Assembly: GCF_000759435.1 (NCBI RefSeq)
Contig: NZ_JRJG01000048.1
Coordinates: forward strand, 1-59,119
From: Hoeflea sp. BAL378
GTDB lineage: Bacteria > Pseudomonadota > Alphaproteobacteria > Rhizobiales > Rhizobiaceae
Reading direction: 5' to 3'
DNA length: 59,119 bases
The position numbers and the translations under genes were made by a program. Of this stretch, positions 1-9,150 are shown piece by piece. The number at the start of each line of letters is the position of its first letter. Position 1 is the stretch's first letter. The notes beneath the pieces were generated by a model that was given only the letters and a program-made list of their open reading frames with translations, did not search any database and was not told where the DNA came from.

Positions 1-247
1 TGAGGGGAGGTCGGAGAAGCGAGCGCCAGCGAAGCTGATCCGGGTGGGGGTAGTGAGCGCTCCGCGAGGTGTGGAGCGAGCGGCGGCTACAGAACCCCCA
101 CCGGCTCTGCCCGCCCTTCGGGCGGTCAATCGCCGTCCTGCGGACCCCCTCAAGGGGGAGGCAAGGCGGCTGCCTGTTGCCCGACCCCCTCACCAACAAA
201 ATCTGCGACTTGGCCCTGCGGTCCAAGACCGCGATTTTATATCCTCT
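1..247. repeat. Copy 1 of a ~245-bp dispersed direct repeat
   Basis: This stretch recurs almost base for base at 565-808. Shared blocks include the opening TGAGGGGAGGTCGGAGAAGC, the inverted element CCGCCC-TT-GGGCGG, CCTCAAGGGGGAGGCA, and CACCAACAAAATCTGCGACT. The copies differ by scattered substitutions and a short stretch around 50-85. Many short palindromes and no credible codon structure suggest a non-coding repeat family rather than a gene. The repeat may extend left beyond the window edge. Confidence 0.8.
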
Positions 248-410
248 CCCACGAGGGGCGAGGAGAGGGTGACGCGGGGTTTGCGGTCCTGCTTCTCCCA
301 TCGTGGGAGCGCAATTTCAACACCTTAGGGCGGCCAAGTGCTGGAAATTGCAGGTGAGGGGGATGGTGGGTATCCACCCGACTCCGCGCGTCCGGGCATT
401 TCTGGGACCC

Positions 411-518
411 GTCATGCCGGACTTGATCCGGCATCCAGCAGGCGAGCGTCCGCGAGCCGGAAGAGTCTCTCACCGCGCCGACGCGCGGTGGCTGGACCCC
501 GGCTCAAGGCCGGGGTGA
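411..518. repeat. Composite palindromic repeat (two hairpins)
   Basis: Two perfect 8-bp inverted repeats with 5-nt loops lie about 60 bp apart. The first is ATGCCGGA-cttga-TCCGGCAT at 414-434. The second is ACCCCGGC-tcaag-GCCGGGGT at 496-516. Elements with this wording (CATGCCGG..CTTGATCCGGCATCCAG ... CCCCGGCTCAAGGCCGGGG) are common as intergenic repeats in alphaproteobacteria. It sits between the two copies of the 245-bp repeat. No function is visible. Confidence 0.7.
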
Positions 519-564
519 AGGAGAAGAGGGATTTCGGCCTGTGATGCGGCATCCACCTCCCCCT

Positions 565-808
565 TGAGGGGAGGTCGGAGAAGCGAGCGCCAGCGAAGCT
601 GATCCAGGTGGGGGTGATGATCCATCCGCGAACTCCGGAGTGTGCGGCAACTGCGGTACCCCCACCGGCTCTGACCGCCCTTTGGGCGGTCAATCGCCAG
701 CCTCCCCTCAAGGGGGAGGCAGGGCGGCTGCCTGTCACCCGCCCCCCGCACCAACAAAATCTGCGACTTGGCCCTGCGGTCTAAGACCGTGATTTTGGAT
801 CCTCTTCC
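565..808. repeat. Copy 2 of a ~245-bp dispersed direct repeat
   Basis: Second copy of the repeat at 1-247, in the same orientation. It ends near the downstream end of the AT-rich gene at 865-1650, so the accessory gene abuts repeat-rich DNA on its 3' side. The copies keep the same internal palindromes (GGGCGGTCAATCGCC, AGGGGGAGGC) despite point differences. Confidence 0.8.
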
Positions 809-864
809 TATTGAGGAGAACAAGCAATTTCAGGATCTTAGCGTCGATATGCTAGGCCTAGAAA

Positions 865-1650
865 TTAAAAAGGGATGTCATCATCGGCGTTGGGCTCCGG
901 TGGCGAGCTTGTACGAAGCTCTATGGACTGCACGTTATCAGACACCCATGTCCAACCTTCTTCTGTTGGCTTGCAGACCTCGAACTCCTCATTATTATTC
1001 CATCCGCTTTCGATCCCGCTTGAGATAAGACCAACAGACAGCAGTTTTTGAATTGCCAAATTGCCCGCTAGGCCTGTGAATCCAGCCTTGTTAAGCAACT
1101 CTTTGAGGCGATAGACGGATAATGTATCATTTGAACCGTCCACCTCTGTGGCAATTGTGACAAGAGCAGCAATCTCGTGATCAGCCAAGCCTGCGCGTGG
1201 TTTGGTCACTGCATCAATCTGAAGTTTTTGTCTATTTTTATTCCGTTGTGACACGTGAAGTAGCTTCTCGGTAATTCTATTCTTTAGATCGTTAAAATCG
1301 CTCAGAGATTCATTTTTGTATTTAATAATTGTTCGATGTTGAACGTCAAACGGAAATTTAACTCTTTCGCTAGAGCATATCATTATAACAGGCTTATCAG
1401 ATGCTATAGCGAATCCCAATTCATACCAAACATTTGCGTTATCTTCAGTGATTTCTGCTAGGCAAATTTCAGATTCTCTAATTCTTTGTTCGATGTCTTC
1501 TATTGGAATCTCGACTGAAGGATCTTTATCTACACGGTAGGCATGGAAGCCTGCTTCTTCTATTGCTGGCTTGAAAGTGTCTTTAAATCGTTTGTCATAT
1601 CGACCGCCGTCAAATGGTTGAATCACGAAACAATTTTTTGGCATAGACAT
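865..1650 (-). CDS. TIR/deoxyribosyltransferase-like protein with SSB-type C-terminal tail
   Basis: A 261-residue protein. Residues ~6-135 look like the nucleotide-binding fold shared by TIR-like and nucleoside 2-deoxyribosyltransferase-like proteins: FVIQPF at 8-13, a YDKRF segment at 18-22, a conserved IxxIEQRI helix at ~50-57, and NVWYELGFA at 73-81. The Glu of YELG (E77) is in the place of the usual catalytic Glu. Residues ~155-240 resemble a small helical or winged-helix module. The protein ends ADDDIPF, matching the acidic tip of single-stranded DNA-binding protein (DDDIPF). Two 60-base samples of the gene are about 37% and 45% G+C by hand count, against about 73% in a sample of nrdJ next door, so recent acquisition is likely. 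The start lies about 13 nt beyond the nrdJ terminator and has only a weak ribosome site; the second Met (1644) is an alternative. NADase or NMP-glycosidase activity is inference. Confidence 0.72.
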   Translation of the reverse strand: MSMPKNCFVIQPFDGGRYDKRFKDTFKPAIEEAGFHAYRVDKDPSVEIPIEDIEQRIRESEICLAEITEDNANVWYELGFAIASDKPVIMICSSERVKFPFDVQHRTIIKYKNESLSDFNDLKNRITEKLLHVSQRNKNRQKLQIDAVTKPRAGLADHEIAALVTIATEVDGSNDTLSVYRLKELLNKAGFTGLAGNLAIQKLLSVGLISSGIESGWNNNEEFEVCKPTEEGWTWVSDNVQSIELRTSSPPEPNADDDIPF

Positions 1651-1663
1651 TGACCCAAAATTG

Positions 1664-1690
1664 GCCCCGCCAGTTACGGCGGGGCTCCGT
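1664..1690 (-). terminator. Rho-independent terminator of nrdJ
   Basis: Perfect 8-bp inverted repeat (GCCCCGCC / GGCGGGGC, 1664-1671 and 1678-1685) with a 6-nt loop. Read on the minus strand it lies 32 nt past the nrdJ stop and is followed by CAATTTT. It also sits directly before the start of the next minus-strand gene. Confidence 0.8.
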
Positions 1691-1716
1691 ATGGTTTCAC
1701 TTATAAGCTCTTTGCC

Positions 1717-4700
1717 TCAGCTACACCCGCTCGTCGCCCCGCACGTGTCGCACTTCTCGCAGGTCCCGTTCCGCACCATGGTAAAATTCTGGCACTCCGA
1801 GCACATGTTGCCCGTGTAGCCCTGGGCCAGAGACTTGGCGCGGCGGGCGGCCGCCTTGGCCTTGGCGTCGCGGGCCTCGGCGTCGGCCACGTCGGTGAAC
1901 AGGGCCTGGGCGTCCTGCTCGACCAGCGCGATCTCGGCGGCCAGCACCTCGGCGCGTTCCTCGTAGTCGCGCTTGAAGGCGACCGCGCCGTCGTTCGCCG
2001 CGGTTTCCGGGTCGGACTTGACGGCCAGGTTGCCGGAGCTCTTGGTGGCGAAGGAGGCGGTGATCACCGAGGCGCCCGAGGGGGCCTTGGCGGGAGACGC
2101 CATGCCCTTGGGCTCGGAGGCGCCGACGGAGCCCGCGACGCTGGCGCCGGTGACGACCTTGAGCGAGGCGCCGCGGGTCAGGCCCTTGGAGAAGGGCTGC
2201 GCCTTGCCCTCGGAAATGCCCTTGCCGAGCGCGGTGTTGCCGAAGTCTGAGGTGTCGACATGGGCGAGGTCATGGCGCGAGAGATAGGACACCGCCAGTT
2301 CCCGGAAGATGTAGTCCAGGATCGAGGTGGCGTTCTTGATCGCGTCGTTGCCCTGCACCATGCCGGCCGGCTCGAACTTGGTGAAGGTGAAGGCCTCGAC
2401 ATATTCCTCGAGCGGCACGCCGTATTGCAGGCCGAGCGAGATGGCGATGGCGAAATTGTTCATCATCGCGCGGAAGGCGGCGCCCTCCTTGTGCATGTCG
2501 ATGAAGATCTCGCCGAGCCGCCCGTCGTCGAACTCGCCGGTGCGGAGATAGACCTTGTGGCCGCCGATCACCGCTTTCTGGGTGTAGCCCTTGCGGCGGT
2601 TGGGGAGCTTCTCGCGGTCGCGGTAGAGCCGCTCGACCACCCGCTCGACGATCTTCTCGGTGACCTGCACGGCCTGGGCGGCGGCGGGCAGGGCGGCGAG
2701 CGCCTCGATGGCGTCATCCTCGTCCTCGTCGTCCTCGATCAGCGAGGCGTTCAGGGGCTGGGAGAGCTTGGAGCCGTCGCGGTAGAGCGCATTGGCCTTG
2801 AGCGCCAGCTTCCAGGACAGCATGTAGGCGTTCTTGCAATCATCCACGGTGGCGTCGTTGGCCATGTTGATGGTCTTGGAGATGGCGCCCGAGATGAAGG
2901 GCTGGGCGGCGGCCATCATGCGGATGTGGCTGTCGACCGAGAGGTAGCGCTTGCCGACCTTGCCGCAGGGGTTGGCGCAATCGAACACGGGATAGTGCTC
3001 GACCTTCAGGTGCGGCGCGCCTTCGAGCGTCATCGCTCCGCAGACATGGATGTTGGCGGCCTCGATGTCCTTCTTCGAGAAGCCGATCGCCGACAGCAGG
3101 TCGAAGGAGAAATCGTTCATCTGATCGTCGGTGAAGCCGAGCACGTCCTTGCAGAACTCTTCGCCCAGCGTCCACTTGTTGAAGACGAACTTGATGTCGA
3201 AGGCCGCCTTGGTGGCGCCGTTGATGATGTCGATCTGGGCGTCGGTGAAGCCCTTGGCCTTGAGCGAGCCGGGATTGATGCCGGGCGCCTGGTTGATGTT
3301 GCCGTGGCCAACCGCATAGGCCTCGATCTCGGCGAGCTGGGCTTCGGAGTAGCCGAGCGTGCGCAAAGCCTCGGGCACCGCGTTGTTGATGATCTTGAAG
3401 TAGCCGCCACCGGCGAGCTTCTTGAACTTCACAAGCGCGAAATCGGGCTCGATGCCGGTGGTGTCGCAATCCATCACCAGGCCGATGGTGCCGGTGGGGG
3501 CGATGACGGTCGCCTGCGCGTTGCGGTAGCCGTGCTTCTCGCCCAGTTCCAGCGCCTTGTCCCAGGCGGCGGTGGCGTGCTTGACCAGTTCCGGATCGGG
3601 GCAGTCGCCGTGGATCAGCGCCACCGGGTTGACCGAGAGGCTCTCGTAGCCCGTGGTCTCGCCATGGGCCGCGCGGCGGTGGTTGCGGATCACCCGCAGC
3701 ATGTTCTTCCTGTTGTCCTTGTAGCCCGGGAAGGGGCCGATCTCGGCGGCCATCTCGGCGGAAGTTGCGTAGGATACGCCGGTCATGATCGCGGTCAGCG
3801 CGCCGCAGATGGCGCGGCCTTCCTTGGAATCATAGGGAATGCCGGTGGTCATCAGCAGGCCGCCGATATTGGCGTAGCCGAGGCCCAGCGTGCGGTACTT
3901 GTAGGAACGTTCGGCGATCTGGTGGGACGGGAACTGCGCCATCATCACCGAGACCTCGAGCACGATGGTCCACAGCCGCACGGCGTGTTCGTAATCGGCG
4001 ACGTCGATGCGCTTGGTGGTCGCGTCCTTGAACTGAAGCAGGTTGAGCGAGGCCAGGTTGCAGGCGGTGTCGTCCAGGAACATGTATTCCGAGCACGGGT
4101 TGGAGGCGCGGATCGGGCCTTCGGCCGGGCAGGTGTGCCAGTCGTTCATGGTGGTGTTGAAGTGCAGGCCCGGATCGGCAGAGGCCCAGGCGGCATGGCC
4201 GATCTGTTCCCACAGGTCGCGCGCCTTCAAGGTCTTCATCACCTTGCCGTCCTTGCGGGCGGTCAGGTTCCAGTCGCCGTCGGTTTCAACGGCGCGCAGG
4301 AAGTCGTCCTTGATGGAGACCGAGTTGTTGGAGTTCTGGCCCGAGACGGTGAGATAGGCTTCCGAATCCCAATCGGTGTCGTAGGTCTTGAACTCGATGT
4401 CGGTGTAGCCCTGGCGGGCGAACTGGATGACGCGCTTGACGTAGTTTTCCGGCACCTGGTCGCGCTTGGCGGCCTTGATCTCGCGCTTGAGCGCGGGGTT
4501 CTGCTTGGGGTCGAAACAGGCGTCGTTGTCAGCCTCGCAGTTGATGCAGGCCTTCATGATCGCCTTGAGGTGCATCGCCACGATCTTGGAGCCGGTGACG
4601 AGCGCCGCCACCTTCTGCTCTTCCTTGACCTTCCAGTTGATGTAGGCCTCGATATCGGGGTGATCGATGTCGACCACCACCATCTTGGCGGCGCGGCGGG

Positions 4701-5520
4701 TGGTGCCGCCCGACTTGATGGCGCCCGCGGCGCGGTCGCCGATCTTAAGAAAGCTCATCAGGCCCGACGATTTGCCGCCGCCCGACAGCTTCTCGCCTTC
4801 GCCGCGCAGATAGGAGAAGTTGGAGCCGGTGCCCGAACCGTATTTAAACAGACGCGCCTCGCGCACCCACAGGTCCATGATGCCGTTCTCGTTGACGAGA
4901 TCATCCTCGACCGACTGGATGAAGCAGGCATGCGGCTGCGGATGCTCGTAGGAGGATTTCGACTTGGTGAGCTTGCCGGTGAAGGGGTCGACATAGAAAT
5001 GGCCCTGGCCGGGGCCGTCGATGCCATAGGCCCAGTGCAGGCCGGTGTTGAACCACTGCGGACTGTTCGGCGCCACGCGCTGGGTGGCGAGCATGTAGGC
5101 GAGCTCGTCCATGAAGGCGCGGGCGTCATCCTCGGAGGTGAAGTAGCCGCCCTTCCAGCCCCAGTAGGTCCAGGTGCCGGCGAGCCGGTCGAAGACCTGG
5201 CGGGCGTCGGTTTCCGAGCCGTAGCGCTCGCCTTCGGGAAGCTCGGCCAGCGCCGCCTCGTCGGCGGTCGACCGCCACAGCCAGGACGGGACCGAATTCT
5301 CCTCGACCTTCTTCAGCCGCGCCGGAACGCCGGCTTTGCGGAAATATTTCTGCGCCAGGATGTCGGCCGCGACCTGGCTGAACTGCACGGGCACGTCGAT
5401 GCCGGCCAGGCGGAAGACGATCGACCCGTCCGGGTTCTTGATCTCGCTCGTGGCCTTGCGGAATTCGATGTCTGAATAGGCGGACTGGCCATCCTTGGTG
5501 AACCGACGTTCAATGCGCAT
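1717..5520 (-). CDS. nrdJ: Vitamin B12-dependent (class II) ribonucleotide reductase
   Basis: A 1267-residue adenosylcobalamin-dependent ribonucleotide reductase, which makes deoxyribonucleotides without needing oxygen. The large catalytic domain contains [10 protein letters not shown], which supplies an active-site Cys, followed by CNLASLN, and a later PTGTIG motif. The tail carries the Cys-rich end MCSECQNF...[13 protein letters not shown], the probable redox or zinc ruler that re-reduces the active site. Length fits the long alphaproteobacterial NrdJ. The ATG at 5520 is preceded by AGAGGAAG at good spacing. The gene stands alone, ends in a strong hairpin at 1664-1690, and has a pair of NrdR-like boxes ~130-180 bp upstream. 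Confidence 0.97.
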   Translation of the reverse strand: MRIERRFTKDGQSAYSDIEFRKATSEIKNPDGSIVFRLAGIDVPVQFSQVAADILAQKYFRKAGVPARLKKVEENSVPSWLWRSTADEAALAELPEGERYGSETDARQVFDRLAGTWTYWGWKGGYFTSEDDARAFMDELAYMLATQRVAPNSPQWFNTGLHWAYGIDGPGQGHFYVDPFTGKLTKSKSSYEHPQPHACFIQSVEDDLVNENGIMDLWVREARLFKYGSGTGSNFSYLRGEGEKLSGGGKSSGLMSFLKIGDRAAGAIKSGGTTRRAAKMVVVDIDHPDIEAYINWKVKEEQKVAALVTGSKIVAMHLKAIMKACINCEADNDACFDPKQNPALKREIKAAKRDQVPENYVKRVIQFARQGYTDIEFKTYDTDWDSEAYLTVSGQNSNNSVSIKDDFLRAVETDGDWNLTARKDGKVMKTLKARDLWEQIGHAAWASADPGLHFNTTMNDWHTCPAEGPIRASNPCSEYMFLDDTACNLASLNLLQFKDATTKRIDVADYEHAVRLWTIVLEVSVMMAQFPSHQIAERSYKYRTLGLGYANIGGLLMTTGIPYDSKEGRAICGALTAIMTGVSYATSAEMAAEIGPFPGYKDNRKNMLRVIRNHRRAAHGETTGYESLSVNPVALIHGDCPDPELVKHATAAWDKALELGEKHGYRNAQATVIAPTGTIGLVMDCDTTGIEPDFALVKFKKLAGGGYFKIINNAVPEALRTLGYSEAQLAEIEAYAVGHGNINQAPGINPGSLKAKGFTDAQIDIINGATKAAFDIKFVFNKWTLGEEFCKDVLGFTDDQMNDFSFDLLSAIGFSKKDIEAANIHVCGAMTLEGAPHLKVEHYPVFDCANPCGKVGKRYLSVDSHIRMMAAAQPFISGAISKTINMANDATVDDCKNAYMLSWKLALKANALYRDGSKLSQPLNASLIEDDEDEDDAIEALAALPAAAQAVQVTEKIVERVVERLYRDREKLPNRRKGYTQKAVIGGHKVYLRTGEFDDGRLGEIFIDMHKEGAAFRAMMNNFAIAISLGLQYGVPLEEYVEAFTFTKFEPAGMVQGNDAIKNATSILDYIFRELAVSYLSRHDLAHVDTSDFGNTALGKGISEGKAQPFSKGLTRGASLKVVTGASVAGSVGASEPKGMASPAKAPSGASVITASFATKSSGNLAVKSDPETAANDGAVAFKRDYEERAEVLAAEIALVEQDAQALFTDVADAEARDAKAKAAARRAKSLAQGYTGNMCSECQNFTMVRNGTCEKCDTCGATSGCS

Positions 5521-5651
5521 TGTCTTCCTCTTTTAAATCTCTCGGTCGGCCGCAGTCCTTGCGTCTCGACAATATCTCGTCCGCAGGCCGCACACTCATT
5601 GCGCAGCCAGTTTGATACTCGGTCACTCGATGTGATTCCCGCTCTGGGGAA

Positions 5652-5667
5652 ATCCTCTATCTTGTGG
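5652..5667. promoter_or_regulatory. NrdR-like box 2 (weaker)
   Basis: The sequence ATCCTCTATCTTGTGG matches 11 of 16 positions of the NrdR consensus acaCwAtATaTwGtgt, including the core C-T, TAT, TTG and TG. It lies exactly 31 bp from the stronger box at 5683-5698, the three-helical-turn spacing typical of paired NrdR sites. Confidence 0.6.
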
Positions 5668-5682
5668 TCAGGATCGCTGCAA

Positions 5683-5698
5683 ACACTAAATATAGTAT
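5683..5698. promoter_or_regulatory. NrdR-like box 1 (strong)
   Basis: ACACTAAATATAGTAT matches 14 of 16 positions of the NrdR consensus acaCwAtATaTwGtgt. NrdR is the ATP/dATP-sensing repressor of ribonucleotide reductase genes. The box lies about 165 bp upstream of the nrdJ ATG, with nothing else between. Confidence 0.7.
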
Positions 5699-6242
5699 TA
5701 ACAGCTTCTTACCACCAGCCCCTTTTTCGCTGCGCCGGCTCTTTTCAGAGCCGGGACACGCCCCTCCGATCACCGCGCAGATCTGCACAGTGTCAGACGT
5801 TTTCACCCGGAAATGTCAGGAATTGACTGGCCTCGAAACTCTCCAGCCGCGCCGCCGCCGCAACGTTGATCCTATAAGCAGCGACTCGGTTGCGTGCGTC
5901 AAGAGGTTGACTGTGACGGATTCATGTACACCACATCTAGTGGATCCGGATTGTGGAAAACGAGGACAAAGGCGGTTTTAACCCGATCTGCCATTGCCGG
6001 GGGATAAACCCCTGAATCCCAAGGCGTTGAGGCGGGGCGCTGCCCCATTCTGGGACGCCCGGCGGCAGGGTCGCAAACGGGACGGAAAATCTGACGGGTG
6101 AGAACTGATGCCGGGCGTGGCGCTGCCGGATCAAATCCCTCGCGGCGACATTGGAGGGACGCAGCCGCACCGGCCGGGCGGCGCCGTGGACGCGGATCCA
6201 ACATTGCGGAATTTGGGATGGGATGTGGACGAAGCGGTGAGG

Positions 6243-6782
6243 TCAGGCGGCCTTGAGCATCTTGAAGGCGTCGCGGATGACGTCCTTCAATCCCTCTTCG
6301 CCGATCAGGCCGATGGCGCTGGCGACGGGGAACCATTTGCGCCGGCGCTGGTCCCGTTCGGGCCACTGGTCCCTCAGCTCGATCAGGCTGACCAGATAGA
6401 CGTCGACATCGCACAGCGCGTCGCCGCGCCGGGTTCTCTGCTTGACGTAGCGGTAGTGGCCCACCGGGCCGCCGGGCAGGACGTCGCCAAACACGCCGGC
6501 CTCTTCCCAGGCCTCGCGGATGGCCGCGGCCGGGCCGTCCTCGTCGCTTTCGATCCATCCCTTGGGCACGATCCAGCGGCCGGTGTCGCGGCTGGTGATC
6601 AGCATCAGCTCGCGCGAATCGCCCGAGCCGCGGAACACCGCGGCCGCGGCTTGGCGCTTGGGCTTGCCGCGAAGGCACGAGTCCGCGTCACCGGGTTGCC
6701 TGAAGAGATCCAGCAGGGTCTTGATCCTGTCAAAAGCGGTAATAGTCAGCGAATCGCCTCCTGCGATCAGGGTTTCATGCAA
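6243..6782 (-). CDS. NUDIX hydrolase
   Basis: A 179-residue NUDIX protein. The NUDIX box is complete at residues 75-97: G75 x5 E81 x7 REAWEEAGV. These residues bind the metal ions used to hydrolyse a nucleoside diphosphate linked to another group. Around the box, PKGWIE and the sequence RWIVPKG resemble the diphosphoinositol-polyphosphate/Ap4A-type branch, which is suggestive only. An N-terminal extension of ~40 residues precedes the domain. It is transcribed alone on the minus strand, with ~720 bp of open DNA downstream before nrdJ. The physiological substrate is unknown. Confidence 0.88.
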   Translation of the reverse strand: MHETLIAGGDSLTITAFDRIKTLLDLFRQPGDADSCLRGKPKRQAAAAVFRGSGDSRELMLITSRDTGRWIVPKGWIESDEDGPAAAIREAWEEAGVFGDVLPGGPVGHYRYVKQRTRRGDALCDVDVYLVSLIELRDQWPERDQRRRKWFPVASAIGLIGEEGLKDVIRDAFKMLKAA

Positions 6783-6958
6783 GTATGACAGTTTTGATAC
6801 AGCATTGCAGAGCCTTTGGCCGACAGCCTCTCAGGGGCGGGAGGACCGGAGCATGCAATACTAACCAGATATAGTCGCCGGGCGCCGTTCTTCAATCGGC
6901 GGGCGGCAGCAAAACCATCCTACCACTGTCGGGCAGCGATGCGAAGCTCTGGCAGGGC

Positions 6959-8665
6959 TCAGAATTCGTCCCATTGCGGGGCCACGGCGGCCGCGGCGTT
7001 GCCGCGCGCGACCGCGCCGCCGCTCCGCTGGACAGGGGAACGAGAGGCATGGGCCGCGACAGGCGCGGCGGTTCCGGGCGTCGAGATCAGATGCGGGGTC
7101 TCGCCGTCATTGACGTTGAACACCGCCAGCTTCGCGACCAGGCCATCGGCATTGCTCGCAAGCTGGCGGATGGAGTTGGTCGCCTCGGACACCAGGCCCG
7201 CGTTCTGCTGCGTGCCCTTGTCCATGGTGGAGACGGCGGCGTTGATTTCCGAAATGTCGCTGGCCTGGTCGCGCGCGGTGTCGACGATCTTGCCGATGTA
7301 GTCGTTGATGGTCTTGACCTGTTCGCCGATCGAGCGCAGCGCGTCGCCGGCCTGGTTGACCAGGGTCACGCCAACGTCGACCTGGCTCGAGGAGGTGGCG
7401 ATCAACGTGTTGATCTCCTTGGCGGCGCTGGCCGAGCGCTGCGCCAGTTCGCGCACTTCCTGGGCGACGACGGCAAAACCCCTGCCTGCCTCGCCGGCGC
7501 GCGCGGCCTCGACGCCGGCATTGAGCGCCAGCAGGTTGGTCTGGAAGGCGATGCCGTCGATGACGCTGATGATCTTGCTGATCTGGCGCGAGGAGTCCTC
7601 GATTTCCGCCATGGCGCCGACTGCCTTTGCGACGATGTCGCCGGAATGGGCCGCGTTGCGGGTGGTCTCGTCGACGAGGCGGCCGGCTTCCCCGGCGCGC
7701 TGCGATGCGCTCTGAACATTTTCCGTGATTCGCCCGATGGCGGCGGCGGTCTGCTCCAGCGAAACGGCCTGCTGCTCGGTTCTCTGGGAAATGCGCTCGG
7801 CGTCGCTGCTGGCGCTCTTGGTGCCCTCGCGCATGTCGAGCGCCGAACGGCCGAGCTCGGCCACCGTGCGTTCGAGGGTTTGCATGGAGGTGTTGAAATC
7901 GACCCGGAGCTTTTCGAGCGAGCCGTCGAACGGCTCGTTCAGGCGGAAGCGCAGGTCGCCGCGCGCCAACTGGTCGAGGCCGCGGCCGAGCGCGTCGATG
8001 GCGAAACGCAGACGGTGATCGTCGCTGGCCCGTTCGGCCTCGCGGCGGCTGGAATCCTCCATGTTCTGCTTCTGCGCCTGTTCGGCGCGAAGCGTCATTT
8101 CGCTCGCCCGCTCGGTGGCGGCGCGGCTTTCCTGCATGGTCTCCTCGTTCTGGGCGAAGGCCTTGGCGAGCGTATGGCCCAGCGCCATCAGCGCGCCAGC
8201 CTCGAGGATGAGAATCACCGCATGCAGAACCACCCGGCCGAGGTCGGAGGAATCGGGAAACACCGCCGCCGGCAGCACGAAGAACAGCAGCAGGTGATGC
8301 ACGGCGGTAAGGCCCGCGAAGGCGATGATCGGGCGCCAGCTCACCCAGGAGGCGCAGATCGCCAGGCTGGCGAAGAAATACATGTGCATGTCGATCTGCA
8401 GCGGCGAACCGGAGAACGCATAGACCAGCAGCGCCACGCTCGCCGCGTGGGCGAGCGCCGTGGAGATCTGCGTGGCCGTGCCGATGCGGTCGCGCCACCA
8501 GGTCAGGGTCGCGACGCCGGCGATGGCCGTGCCGCCGCCAAGCACGATCACCGGATCGGCGCTCATGCCCCACCAGAAGCGCAGGCCCATCATCAAGAGG
8601 TTGATCCACAGCAGCGCCACGATGGCGATGGCCGCACGGGTGCGAAGCGAGGTCATGTAGGTCAT
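6959..8665 (-). CDS. Methyl-accepting chemotaxis protein, multi-helix membrane sensor
   Basis: A 568-residue chemoreceptor. The N-terminal ~165 residues form several hydrophobic helices in place of a classical periplasmic domain, with His residues near the membrane (HMYFFA, AVHHLLLFF) that may bind a ligand or cofactor. A coiled linker follows, then the conserved signalling hairpin around residues 370-402 (GIAFQTNLLALNAGVEAARAG), which docks CheA/CheW. The last residues, QWDEF, resemble the WxxF pentapeptide that tethers CheR/CheB methylation enzymes. The start at 8665 is chosen because AGGAG lies 9 nt upstream and the ATG overlaps the preceding gene's TGA in an ATGA junction. The attractant is unknown. 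Confidence 0.93.
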   Translation of the reverse strand: MTYMTSLRTRAAIAIVALLWINLLMMGLRFWWGMSADPVIVLGGGTAIAGVATLTWWRDRIGTATQISTALAHAASVALLVYAFSGSPLQIDMHMYFFASLAICASWVSWRPIIAFAGLTAVHHLLLFFVLPAAVFPDSSDLGRVVLHAVILILEAGALMALGHTLAKAFAQNEETMQESRAATERASEMTLRAEQAQKQNMEDSSRREAERASDDHRLRFAIDALGRGLDQLARGDLRFRLNEPFDGSLEKLRVDFNTSMQTLERTVAELGRSALDMREGTKSASSDAERISQRTEQQAVSLEQTAAAIGRITENVQSASQRAGEAGRLVDETTRNAAHSGDIVAKAVGAMAEIEDSSRQISKIISVIDGIAFQTNLLALNAGVEAARAGEAGRGFAVVAQEVRELAQRSASAAKEINTLIATSSSQVDVGVTLVNQAGDALRSIGEQVKTINDYIGKIVDTARDQASDISEINAAVSTMDKGTQQNAGLVSEATNSIRQLASNADGLVAKLAVFNVNDGETPHLISTPGTAAPVAAHASRSPVQRSGGAVARGNAAAAVAPQWDEF

Positions 8666-8994
8666 GAAGGCGAACTCCTGCAAAGGAAGGCTAAACTTCC
8701 ATCGAGCACCAGCACAGCGCCGGACTTGAACAATCGGTAGGTGAAAAAGGGTTCGCTCGAATGGGCGATGGCGGCGTAGGGCGCGCCGGTGCCGTTGAGG
8801 ATCGATCCTCCGGCCTGGGCGATCACCTCGACCACGCGGCCGGGTTCGCTCCAGGGCGAGACGAAGACCAGCGCCCGTCCATCCCGCGGCGTCATGGCGG
8901 CGGCCGAAAGCACAATGAGGATGACTGCGAGATTGATGCCGACGATCCGGACCTGCCTGGATAGTCCGCCCGAAGATGACGACGCCTGCTGCAT
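8662..8994 (-). CDS. Small membrane-anchored protein coupled to the chemoreceptor
   Basis: A 110-residue protein of unknown family. A basic start (SRQVR) leads into one membrane helix at about residues 18-34, so most of the chain (~35-110) should be periplasmic. The outer part has FVSPWSEPGRVVEVIAQAGG and FFTYRLFKSGAVLVLD stretches but no motif I recognise. Its stop overlaps the chemoreceptor start by four bases (ATGA), so the two are co-translated. It may be a partner or ligand sensor for the receptor, which itself lacks a large outer domain; that role is inference. Confidence 0.72.
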   Translation of the reverse strand: MQQASSSSGGLSRQVRIVGINLAVILIVLSAAAMTPRDGRALVFVSPWSEPGRVVEVIAQAGGSILNGTGAPYAAIAHSSEPFFTYRLFKSGAVLVLDGSLAFLCRSSPS

Positions 8995-9150
8995 GAACTG
9001 ATCGATCCGCGAAATGGGAAAGCCGCATGCCCGCCGGGAGGCTTGTCGTGGCTGAAGTCATCCCAGCCGCTCGTTCAGTTCCGAGCAGCCTTTCATGCCA
9101 TGAGTGTCGATAAGGGAAGGTTAATGATGCCTGTCAAAACCCGCCGGGCG

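Larger units (their letters stand above)
5521..6242. other. 722-bp intergenic region upstream of nrdJ
   Basis: No convincing gene was found. Open frames here lack ribosome sites and family resemblance. The part nearest nrdJ holds the two NrdR-like boxes (5652-5667, 5683-5698). The distal half (5900-6242), beyond the NUDIX gene's stop, shows nothing I can name. No conserved cobalamin riboswitch core was recognised although the gene product uses B12. Confidence 0.6.

Noticed and set aside
39-620. TGATCC sequences near 37-42 and 600-605 as further ECF promoters
   Set aside because: Neither is followed by GTATG at 17 bp, and both lie inside the repeat units.
2260-5475. A 1071-codon open frame on the plus strand opposite nrdJ
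   Set aside because: It is the mirror of nrdJ, created by high third-position G+C. The product is a low-complexity Gly/Val/Leu/Asp/Arg-rich chain with no family resemblance, while the minus strand encodes an unmistakable NrdJ.
5521-5700. Cobalamin riboswitch upstream of nrdJ
   Set aside because: The conserved B12-box wording and flanking helices were looked for and not recognised; NrdR-like boxes explain the leader better. A covariance-model scan would settle it.
5899-6678. A 259-codon minus-strand frame overlapping the NUDIX gene
   Set aside because: It is an Arg/Pro-rich out-of-frame reading of the NUDIX gene and its downstream gap. The NUDIX frame has the full catalytic box.
8995-9061. 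A longer chemoreceptor start at 9061
   Set aside because: The extra 132 codons overlap the small coupled gene in another frame, lack a ribosome site and do not resemble receptor sequence. The ATGA junction with AGGAG at 8665 is a better start.
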